Shown: piece by piece, positions 51,701 through 58,492 of the stretch
Layout: each line of letters opens with the position of its first letter
How positions within the stretch are numbered: position 1 is the stretch's first letter
Assembly: GCA_963819735.1 (NCBI GenBank)
Contig: CAWFXC010000005.1
Location: 124,001-188,000, forward strand
DNA length: 64,000 bases
Origin: CAWFXC01 sp963819735
Lineage (GTDB): Bacteria; Actinomycetota; Acidimicrobiia; IMCC26256; DASPTH01
Reading direction: 5' to 3'
Made by a program: the position numbers and the translations under genes
The notes under the pieces: model-generated
Database searches by the model: none
Seen by the model: only the letters and a program-made list of their open reading frames with translations
What the model was told of the DNA's origin: nothing

Positions 51701-52678
51701 TCAGCCCGCGAGCGCGGGCACGACCTTGTCGGCGACGAGCTGGAGGTAGGGCCACGCGATCTCGGGCGGGAGACCGCCGATCAACGGGTGCAGCCCGAGC
51801 ATCCGGCCCGAACGTGCGAACTCGATTGCCTCGTCGACGGTGAGGATCCGGTGCGAGATGTTCTCCGCCCGCAGCTCTTCCGCGGTGGAGACGAACGACA
51901 GGCTCGCGGTGTCCTTGTTGTCCTCGTTCCACGACGCGTAGCTCAGGACGTCGTGCATCAGGTACGGCCCGAGCTCGTCCCACGCCTTGTCGACGTCTTC
52001 GGCGACGAAGATCGTGGTGGCCGCGTTGCGCTCGGGCAGGATGCAGTTGCCGGGCTCGTGACCGTGCTTGCGACTCTCCTCCTCGTACGCGGCGCGGAGG
52101 TCGTCGCCCCCCTTCTGGGCGAAGAAGTCGAGGCCGTACCGCCCGGCCCGGCGCGCCGCGGCGATGGAACCGCCGCCCCACGCGATCGACGGCCCGCCGG
52201 GGGTCACCGGCGCGGGCGTCACGTGCACGTGCCGGCCCTCGTACTCGAACGGCTCGCCGCGCTTCGCCTGCAGGAGGAACGCCAGGTACTCCTCGGCGAT
52301 CGCGCCGCGGCGGTGGAGGTCGACGCCGTACATCTCGTACTCCGAGGCGCGGTAGCCGACCCCGCCGACGTAGCTCACGCGCCCGCCGCTGATGATGTCG
52401 AGGACCACCATGTCCTCGGCGAGGCGGGTGGGGTGGTAGAGCGGGAGCAGCACCACCGCGATCACGATCGGCATGGTGGTGGTGCGCGACGCGATCGCGG
52501 CGGCGAGCGGGACCGGAACCGGGAGGTAGCCGTCGTCGGCGCCGTGGTGCTCGCACAGCATGGTGGCGAGGCCGCCGTTGTTCTCGGCCCACGCCGCCAT
52601 CTCGATCACCGTCCGGTAGAGGTCGGTCGTCGACGCGCCGTGCGCCGGCGCTCGCATGTCGAAGCGCATCGTGAACAT
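51701..52678 (-). CDS. LLM class flavin/F420-dependent oxidoreductase
   Basis: 325 residues of the luciferase-like family. MRFDMRAP and ATMLCEHHGADDGYLP open the barrel; IVIAVVLLPLYHPTRLAEDMVVLD, GRVSYVGGVGYRASEYEMYGVD and PSIAWGGGSIAAARRAGRYG match class members with the E-H-H pocket. The C-terminal domain differs from the two shorter relatives elsewhere in the window. It could be a monooxygenase or an F420 dehydrogenase. It diverges from an MFS gene across 80 bp. Confidence 0.85.
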   Translation of the reverse strand: MFTMRFDMRAPAHGASTTDLYRTVIEMAAWAENNGGLATMLCEHHGADDGYLPVPVPLAAAIASRTTTMPIVIAVVLLPLYHPTRLAEDMVVLDIISGGRVSYVGGVGYRASEYEMYGVDLHRRGAIAEEYLAFLLQAKRGEPFEYEGRHVHVTPAPVTPGGPSIAWGGGSIAAARRAGRYGLDFFAQKGGDDLRAAYEEESRKHGHEPGNCILPERNAATTIFVAEDVDKAWDELGPYLMHDVLSYASWNEDNKDTASLSFVSTAEELRAENISHRILTVDEAIEFARSGRMLGLHPLIGGLPPEIAWPYLQLVADKVVPALAG

Positions 52679-52758
52679 CTGGGTCCCCCTGGGGCGTTGG
52701 TGTGCCGGTCGTGTGTGAACGGTGGCCCGACCACGCCGGCAGTGCTTAGTCTCGCCGG

Positions 52759-54078
52759 GTGTCGGTGCGAACGCGAGTGGAGGGTAACGGGGCCCTGCGC
52801 GCGTTCGCCATCCCGAACTACCGCATCTACTTCACCGGCGAGTTGGTGTCGCTGGTGGGCGGGTGGATGCAGGCCGTCGGCCAGTCGTGGTTGGTCCTGC
52901 AATTGTCGAGCAGCGGTGCCGCGCTGGGTATGACGATCGCGCTGCAGAACCTGCCGGTCCTGTTGTTCGGCGTATGGGCGGGGGTCGTGGTCGACAAGAT
53001 CGACAACCGCCGCCTGCTGCTCGGGTGCGCGATCGCCGGGGTCGCGCAGGCGCTGATCCTGGGCCTGATGGTCTCGGCCGGGGTCGCGACGGTGGGATGG
53101 GTCTGGGTCTTCTCGCTGTGGCTGGGCACGATCAACGCGTTCCAGTTCCCGGCCATGAACGCGTTCCTCTACGAGTTGGTCCCCGAAGACGTGCTCCCCA
53201 GCGCGATCGGTCTCAGCAGCGTGACCATGTCGGTGGGCCGCCTGATCGGTCCTGCGCTCGCCGGCCTGGCCATCGTCGCCACCGGTATCGCGTCGTGCTT
53301 CTACGTGAACTCGGCGTCGTTCCTCGTCCTCATCGCCGCGCTGTTGCTGCTGCGCACCGCGCACCTGCGACCCCGGCGCTCGAGCCTGCACGAGCGCGTG
53401 TCGTTCCGCGACGGCCTGCACTACGCGTGGACGCGCCCGGTGCTGCGCTACACGCTCCTCGCCGTCACCGTCGTCGGCATGCTCGCGTTCAACTTCTCGG
53501 TCGTGGTCCCGGCCATGGTCGACTTCACGTTCCACTCGTCGGCCAGCGCGTTCGCCTGGGTGCAGGTGATCGGCGGTGTCGGCTCACTGATCGGCGGGTT
53601 CGTCGTCGCGACCATTCGCCGGCCGCGGCTGCGGGGCCTCGGCGTCGCCGGCGTTGTGTTCGGGGCGTCGATGCTCGTGAGCGCGTTGGCGCCGTCGCTC
53701 GTGGGCTTCACGTTGCTGTGGTTCGTGGTGGGCGTGGCCTCGGCGATGTTCATGGCGCTCGGCCAGATGGTGCTGCAGCACGGCACCGAGCCCCGCTACC
53801 AGGGTCGGGTGATGAGCTTCTACAGCATGGCGTGGATGGGCACCACGCCCATTGGTGCGCTGCTCGTGGGCGTGGCCATCGAGGAGGGCTCGGCGCGGCT
53901 CGGGGTCGCGATCGGCGCCGTCGCCACCCTGCTGACCGGGATCCTGGTGCTGGGCTGGGTGCTGCGCCGGCCGTCGCGCGATCTCGTGCCGATCGAGCCC
54001 TCGTCCCCACCCGAAGCGGCACCGTCCCAACTCCCACCGCAACTTCCACCGCAACCGGCGTCGCCCGAGGCCCTATAG
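52759..54078 (+). CDS. MFS transporter, MFS_3/EntS-like exporter
   Basis: 439 residues with 12 predicted helices. YRIYFTGELVSLVGGWMQAV and QSWLVLQLSSSGAALGM are the opening of MFS_3 (EntS-like) proteins; GVWAGVVVDKIDNRRLLLG is motif A, and MVLQHGTEPRYQGRVMSFY a conserved cytoplasmic loop near helix 11. It probably exports small molecules. Translation starts at GTG 52759. Its last codons lie in a CCTATAGG inverted repeat shared with the junction at 45126. Confidence 0.87.
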   Translation: MSVRTRVEGNGALRAFAIPNYRIYFTGELVSLVGGWMQAVGQSWLVLQLSSSGAALGMTIALQNLPVLLFGVWAGVVVDKIDNRRLLLGCAIAGVAQALILGLMVSAGVATVGWVWVFSLWLGTINAFQFPAMNAFLYELVPEDVLPSAIGLSSVTMSVGRLIGPALAGLAIVATGIASCFYVNSASFLVLIAALLLLRTAHLRPRRSSLHERVSFRDGLHYAWTRPVLRYTLLAVTVVGMLAFNFSVVVPAMVDFTFHSSASAFAWVQVIGGVGSLIGGFVVATIRRPRLRGLGVAGVVFGASMLVSALAPSLVGFTLLWFVVGVASAMFMALGQMVLQHGTEPRYQGRVMSFYSMAWMGTTPIGALLVGVAIEEGSARLGVAIGAVATLLTGILVLGWVLRRPSRDLVPIEPSSPPEAAPSQLPPQLPPQPASPEAL

Positions 54079-54084
54079 GGGCCT
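54068..54084. terminator. CCTATAGG-centred inverted repeat at convergent 3' ends
   Basis: AGGCCCTATAGGGGCCT is an imperfect palindrome covering the MFS stop codon (TAG at 54076-54078), in front of the convergent P450 gene. Sequence and setting match 45126-45144. Confidence 0.45.
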
Positions 54085-54125
54085 GTCGCGACGCAAGTTC
54101 GGGGGTTGGGTTTCGGGCGCGCGGC

Positions 54126-55319
54126 TCAGGTGCCGACGGCCACGCGCTCGATCACGATCGGCAGGTTGCACAGCCCGCGCACGTTGCTCGAGTACTGGCG
54201 CACGACGCCGGTGTCGGCGATCCCGTAGTCGGGGAAGCGGGCGAGCAGCTCTTCGAATGCGATGCGGGTCTCGAGCCGCGCCAGCGCCGCACCGAGGCAC
54301 AGGTGGTTGCCGAACCCGAAGCTCACGTGCCGGTCGATGTCGCGGTGGATGTCGAACAGCTCGGGATCGTCGTACTTGCGGTCGTCGTGCACCGCCGCCC
54401 CGGTGATCAGGATGACGCGACTGTCGGCAGGGATCGTGGTGCCGTGCATCTCGACGTCGCGCGTGGTCCACCGCCCCTGGTAGTGCGACGGCGGATCCCA
54501 CCGGAGGATCTCCTCGACCGCGTTGGCGAAGAGGCTCGGATCGGCGACCAGCTCGCGCCGCTGATCCGGGTACCACGCGAGCGCCACGATCCCATTCGGG
54601 ATCAGCTTCGCGACCGTCTCGTGCCCGGCGAACGCGAGCTCGAGGAACCGGTAGCCGACTTCGTCGTCGGTGAGTTGATGCGTGTTGCCGTCGTCGTCCT
54701 CGACCGCGGTCTCGATGAGCAGGCTCACGACGTCGGCACCCGGACGCTTGCGCCGCTCGGCCACGAGGCCGATGAACAGCGCCGCCAGCTCACCGCTGGC
54801 CGCGACCGCGTCCTCCGGCGGCACCGGAGTGGAGCCCGGCCGCGCCGCGATCCGGTCGCACAGCTGGTGGACCTCCTCGCGCAGGTCCTGGGGGATCCCG
54901 ACCAGCTCGCTGATCACGTCGAGGGGGAGCCGCAACGAGAAGTCGGCGATGGCGTCGAAGCCGTCGGTGCCGACGAACCGGTCGAGCAGGTCGGCGGCCG
55001 TCGACCGGATGAACGGCTCGAGGTCACCGATGCGGCGGGGGGTGAACACCCGGCTCACGATCTTGCGGTGCCAGGTGTGTTGGGGCGGGTCCTTCACGAT
55101 GAGGAAGGGCATCCCCATGTCGATGCCCTCGATGGTCACCCCGTGTGCCGACGAGAACGTCTTCGGGTCGAGGTGCGCGCCCATCACGTCGTCGAAGCGG
55201 GTCAGGGCGTAGAAGCCGACCTCGGTGTTGTGGTAGGCGGGTGCCTCGTCGCGCAGCGCCCGGTAGATCGGGAACGGATTGTCGACCATCTCGTGCGAGA
55301 ACGGGTTGTACTCGACCAC
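54126..55319 (-). CDS. Cytochrome P450
   Basis: About 397 residues. I-helix LAFAGHETVAK, K-helix EEILRWDPP (ExxR), and heme loop FGFGNHLCLGAALARLE are present; VKDPPQHTWHRKIVSRVFTPR is the C-helix segment. The GTG at 55319 was preferred because CAGGAG lies 9-10 bases upstream and it gives the usual 400-residue length; longer in-frame starts add unrelated sequence. It diverges from a binding-protein gene, so substrate uptake and oxidation may be co-regulated through the 240-bp gap. Confidence 0.9.
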   Translation of the reverse strand: MVEYNPFSHEMVDNPFPIYRALRDEAPAYHNTEVGFYALTRFDDVMGAHLDPKTFSSAHGVTIEGIDMGMPFLIVKDPPQHTWHRKIVSRVFTPRRIGDLEPFIRSTAADLLDRFVGTDGFDAIADFSLRLPLDVISELVGIPQDLREEVHQLCDRIAARPGSTPVPPEDAVAASGELAALFIGLVAERRKRPGADVVSLLIETAVEDDDGNTHQLTDDEVGYRFLELAFAGHETVAKLIPNGIVALAWYPDQRRELVADPSLFANAVEEILRWDPPSHYQGRWTTRDVEMHGTTIPADSRVILITGAAVHDDRKYDDPELFDIHRDIDRHVSFGFGNHLCLGAALARLETRIAFEELLARFPDYGIADTGVVRQYSSNVRGLCNLPIVIERVAVGT

Positions 55320-55477
55320 TGCGTGGGCTCCTGTCGACGGCTCGCCCCGCCCGGCCTGCCGCAGCCGGTTGAGAGCAGGCTTCTCGGGATCGGTGATCCA
55401 AGCTATCCCGCCTCCCACCGGACCCGCACTCCTGTTGGGCCCGGGGGCCGGAACGCGGTTTCCGCCCGACTGGGTAC

Positions 55478-55489
55478 GGCACGCGTGCC
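55478..55489. promoter_or_regulatory. Perfect 12-bp palindrome GGCACGCGTGCC upstream of a P450 and a binding protein
   Basis: It lies in the 240-bp divergent gap between the P450 (start 55319) and the first substrate-binding protein (start 55560), 71 bases ahead of the latter. A palindrome of this form fits a dimeric regulator; no regulator gene is adjacent. Confidence 0.4.
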
Positions 55490-55512
55490 ACATTACGATC
55501 CCGGGTTACTCA

Positions 55513-55547
55513 TCCGATACCTGTCCGTTCAACCATTCCGATACCTG
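55513..55547 (+). repeat. Direct repeat TCCGATACCTG (two copies, 24 bp apart) before the binding-protein start
   Basis: Copies at 55513-55523 and 55537-55547, immediately upstream of the ribosome site and TTG start of the binding protein. They could be regulator half-sites or remnants of a small duplication. Confidence 0.6.
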
Positions 55548-55559
55548 GGGGTTCTTCAG

Positions 55560-56813
55560 TTGATACGAAGGTTCTGTGCCCGTGGCACCGCGCTGGTCGC
55601 GGTGATGGTTCTGGCCGGTCTCGTCGTCACCACCGGTTCCGCGCAGGCGGTGGGCTCGGTACGCGGGTTCGACGGCACGACGGTCAAGGTGGCAGGCCTC
55701 GGCATCGCTGCGCAGTTCCCGAACGTCCCCGTGGGCGCCAAGGCCCGCATCCAGCGGTTCAACGACGACAACGAGATTCCGGGCGTCAAGATCCAGTACG
55801 TCGAGTTCGCCGACGACAAGCAGGACCCCGCGACCGCGCTGTCGGAATCCCGGCGGCTGGTCACCCAGGACGGCGTGTTCGCCATCGTCGGTGACGTGTC
55901 GCAGAGCAACCCCGGCGACTTCTTCAACCAGCAGCACGTGCCCTACTTCGGCTGGGCGTTCGACAACACCTACTGCAGCGCCAAGCCGACCACCTCGCTC
56001 TACGGCTTCGGGTACAACGGCTGCCTGGTTCCGAACGACCCGAAGGTCATGCCCGACGCCGGCGGTGCGCTCTACACCTACGTGAGCAAGCTCACTGGCA
56101 AGCAGCACCCGACGGCGGCCGTGTTCTCGAACGACACGCAGTCCGGGAAGGACTCGGCGCAGTACCAGTCGTCGGCCTATCAGGGCGCCGGCTTCGACGT
56201 GGTGTACGCGAAGGGTTCGGTGCCGCCGCCGCCGGTGTCGGACTACACGCCCTACGTCCAGCAGCTCCTCACCAGCGACCACGGCCACGCGCCCGACACG
56301 ATCGTGTGCGAGCTCTCGACCGACTGCATCCCGATCTACGCGGGATTGCAGGCCAACAACTACAAGGGCACGTACCAGAGCCCGCTCTATTCCGACGCGT
56401 TGCTCAAGCCGATGAGTGGGAGCGTCTCGTCGATCCAGTTCAACAACCTCACCGAGAACACGCCGGCGCTCGAACAGATGAAGGCCGACTTCAACAAGGT
56501 GAAGCCAGGCGCCGCGATCGACAGTGGTGGGGCCACCGCCTACTTCTCGACCGACATGTTCATCCAGGCCCTGAAGACGGCGGCGAAGAAGGGCAAGAGC
56601 AACATCACGCCCGAGGCCGTGCAGAAGGCGGCCGCCACCCAGACCTGGCAGATCAAGGGCGCGGCCGGCCCCACGATCTACCCCGGTGCCACCCAGAAGT
56701 CGTACTCGGCCTGCACGACCATCGTGAAGGACTCCGGGACGTCGTGGGACACGGTGGTGCCGTTCACCTGTTCCAACAAGGGCTATCCGGTGCTCAAGAA
56801 GTTCAAGAGTTGA
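55560..56813 (+). CDS. ABC transporter substrate-binding protein (Liv/periplasmic type 1 family)
   Basis: About 417 residues. A Sec signal peptide (IRRFCARGTALVAVMVLAGL... ending SAQA) precedes a type 1 binding-protein fold: SVRGFDGTTVKVAGLGIAAQ, IQRFNDDNEIPGVKIQYVEF, QDGVFAIVGDVSQSN, YFGWAFDNTYC. It captures a ligand outside the membrane for the Liv-type transporter encoded opposite. There is no ATG in a good place; TTG 55560 gives the basic n-region and follows GGGGG. It is strongly similar to the next gene along its whole length. The ligand may be an acid or amino acid analogue; this cannot be read from the sequence. Confidence 0.85.
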   Translation: MIRRFCARGTALVAVMVLAGLVVTTGSAQAVGSVRGFDGTTVKVAGLGIAAQFPNVPVGAKARIQRFNDDNEIPGVKIQYVEFADDKQDPATALSESRRLVTQDGVFAIVGDVSQSNPGDFFNQQHVPYFGWAFDNTYCSAKPTTSLYGFGYNGCLVPNDPKVMPDAGGALYTYVSKLTGKQHPTAAVFSNDTQSGKDSAQYQSSAYQGAGFDVVYAKGSVPPPPVSDYTPYVQQLLTSDHGHAPDTIVCELSTDCIPIYAGLQANNYKGTYQSPLYSDALLKPMSGSVSSIQFNNLTENTPALEQMKADFNKVKPGAAIDSGGATAYFSTDMFIQALKTAAKKGKSNITPEAVQKAAATQTWQIKGAAGPTIYPGATQKSYSACTTIVKDSGTSWDTVVPFTCSNKGYPVLKKFKS

Positions 56814-56839
56814 CCTGATCCCCGCTTCGGGGACGACGG

Positions 56840-56873
56840 TCGGGGGGACGGCTCACGCGAGCCGTCCCCCCGA
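56840..56873. terminator. Strong GC hairpin after the first binding-protein gene
   Basis: GGGGGGACGGCT (56842-56853) pairs with AGCCGTCCCCCC (56860-56871) around a CACGCG loop; TC/GA flanks extend the stem by two. GATTCGCGT follows instead of a T-run. A near-copy follows the second binding protein. Confidence 0.65.
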
Positions 56874-57003
56874 TTCGCGTTTGCGCCAGGCGGGAGTGAC
56901 TGCACAGAGGCCGCGAGCCAACGTAGGATCACTCGACTCTGCGACGGCTGTTTGTTCGCAGTGAGTTAGCTGTCAGGTATCCGTGCACAGTGATGGGGGG
57001 AAA

Positions 57004-58272
57004 ATGCAATTGTCTCGATCAAGGAAACGGTTCGCGAGCGTCAGCGTTCTCGCGGCGGTAGCGGTCGTTGTCGGCATGGTCGCCATGCCGACCGCGGGCC
57101 AGGCGGCTCCGTCGGTCCGCGGCTTCGACGGCAGCACGATCACGCTGGCGAGCATGGGCATCGCGGCCCAGTTCCCCGGGGTGCCCACAGGTGTGCAGGC
57201 CCGCGTCAAGCGGTTCAACGACACCAACGAGATCAAGGGCATCAAGCTCAAGTACACCGAGAACGCGGATGACAAGCAGGACCCCGCGACCTCGCTGTCG
57301 GAAGCCCGGCGTCTGGTGACCCAGGAGGGCGTCTTCGCCATCGTGGGCGACACCTCGCAGAGCAACCCGGTCGACTTCTTCACGCAGCAGCACGTGCCGT
57401 ACTTCGGTTGGGCATTCGACGGCACCTACTGCAGCCAGAAGCCGACGACGACGCTGTGGGGCTTCGGTTACGACGGATGTCTCGTGCCGTCGGACCCGAA
57501 GGTCATGCCCGACTCGGGTGCCGCGCTCTACGCGTACGCCAGCAAGCAGACCGGCAAGCAACACCCGACGGTCGCAATCTTCGGGAACGACACCCAGTCC
57601 GGTAAGAACTCGGTGCAGTACCAGGCATCGTCCTATCAGGGTGCGGGTTTCAACGTGACCTACGCCAAGGGTCCGATCCCACCGCCGCCGGTGTCCGACT
57701 ACACGCCGTACGCCCAGGAGGTCCTGAAGGGTGGGGCCAACGGAGGCACGCCCGACGTGATCGTGTGCCTGCTGTCGACGGACTGCATCCCGATGTACTC
57801 GTTGATCCAGGCCAACAACTACAAGGGCGTCTACCAGAGCTTCCTGTACTCCGACGCCTTGCTGAAGCCGATGAACGGCAGCGTCGCCGCCATCAACTTC
57901 GTCAACCTGAACGAGAGCACTCCGGCGCTGACGCAGATGAAAGCTGATGTCCAGGCAGTGAAGCCGGGGGCGGCGATCGACACCGGTGTCGCCACCGCGT
58001 ACTTCACCACCGACATGTTCATCCAGGCGCTGAAGACGGCGGCGAAGAAGGGCAAGAGCAACATCACGCCCGAGGCCGTGCAGAAGGCGGCGTCCACCCA
58101 GACGTGGCAGATCAAGGGCCTCGCCGGCCCCACGAAGTACCCGAACTCCACCGTGAAGTCGTACCCCGCGTGCACTTCGCTGGTCCTGGACGACGGAACC
58201 GCGTGGAAGACGGTGCAGCCGTTCGCCTGTTCCACCAAGGGCTATCCGGTGCTCCCGAAGTTCAAGAGCTAG
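57004..58272 (+). CDS. ABC transporter substrate-binding protein, paralogue of the preceding gene
   Basis: About 422 residues. MQLSRSRKRFASVSVLAAVA... is a Sec signal peptide with cleavage near AGQA-A. The mature part repeats the preceding protein segment by segment (SVRGFDGSTITLASMGIAAQ; QEGVFAIVGDTSQSN; HVPYFGWAFDGTYC; ADVQAVKPGAAIDTG), by eye well over half identical, highest at the C-terminus. Differences cluster in surface loops and in the GVKIQYVEF/GIKLKYTEN segment, so ligand preference may differ. GGGGGGA is upstream of ATG 57004. It converges on the fused permease/ATPase gene. Confidence 0.9.
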   Translation: MQLSRSRKRFASVSVLAAVAVVVGMVAMPTAGQAAPSVRGFDGSTITLASMGIAAQFPGVPTGVQARVKRFNDTNEIKGIKLKYTENADDKQDPATSLSEARRLVTQEGVFAIVGDTSQSNPVDFFTQQHVPYFGWAFDGTYCSQKPTTTLWGFGYDGCLVPSDPKVMPDSGAALYAYASKQTGKQHPTVAIFGNDTQSGKNSVQYQASSYQGAGFNVTYAKGPIPPPPVSDYTPYAQEVLKGGANGGTPDVIVCLLSTDCIPMYSLIQANNYKGVYQSFLYSDALLKPMNGSVAAINFVNLNESTPALTQMKADVQAVKPGAAIDTGVATAYFTTDMFIQALKTAAKKGKSNITPEAVQKAASTQTWQIKGLAGPTKYPNSTVKSYPACTSLVLDDGTAWKTVQPFACSTKGYPVLPKFKS

Positions 58273-58320
58273 CGGGAGAGCATCGGTATCGGTAATCCGG
58301 GGCAACCCGGGAGAGACTCG

Positions 58321-58354
58321 ATCGGGGGGTGGCTCACACGAGCCACCCCCCGAT
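58321..58354. terminator. Strong GC hairpin after the second binding-protein gene
   Basis: ATCGGGGGGTGGCT (58321-58334) pairs perfectly with AGCCACCCCCCGAT (58341-58354) around CACACG: a 14-bp stem. It resembles the hairpin at 56840-56873 in stem, loop and the GATTCGCGT that follows, and lies between convergent genes. Confidence 0.7.
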
Positions 58355-58492
58355 TCGCGTGCGTCCGCGTATCGCTTGCCGCGTTTCGCCGGCTGGCTCC
58401 CTCCGCGAGTGGCTCGCCGGAGTCCGCCCGCGCCGGCTCGTTCTTTCTGCCCGCTCGCCCGCTCCGCCTGCCTGTTCTCGTCTTTGCTCGGG

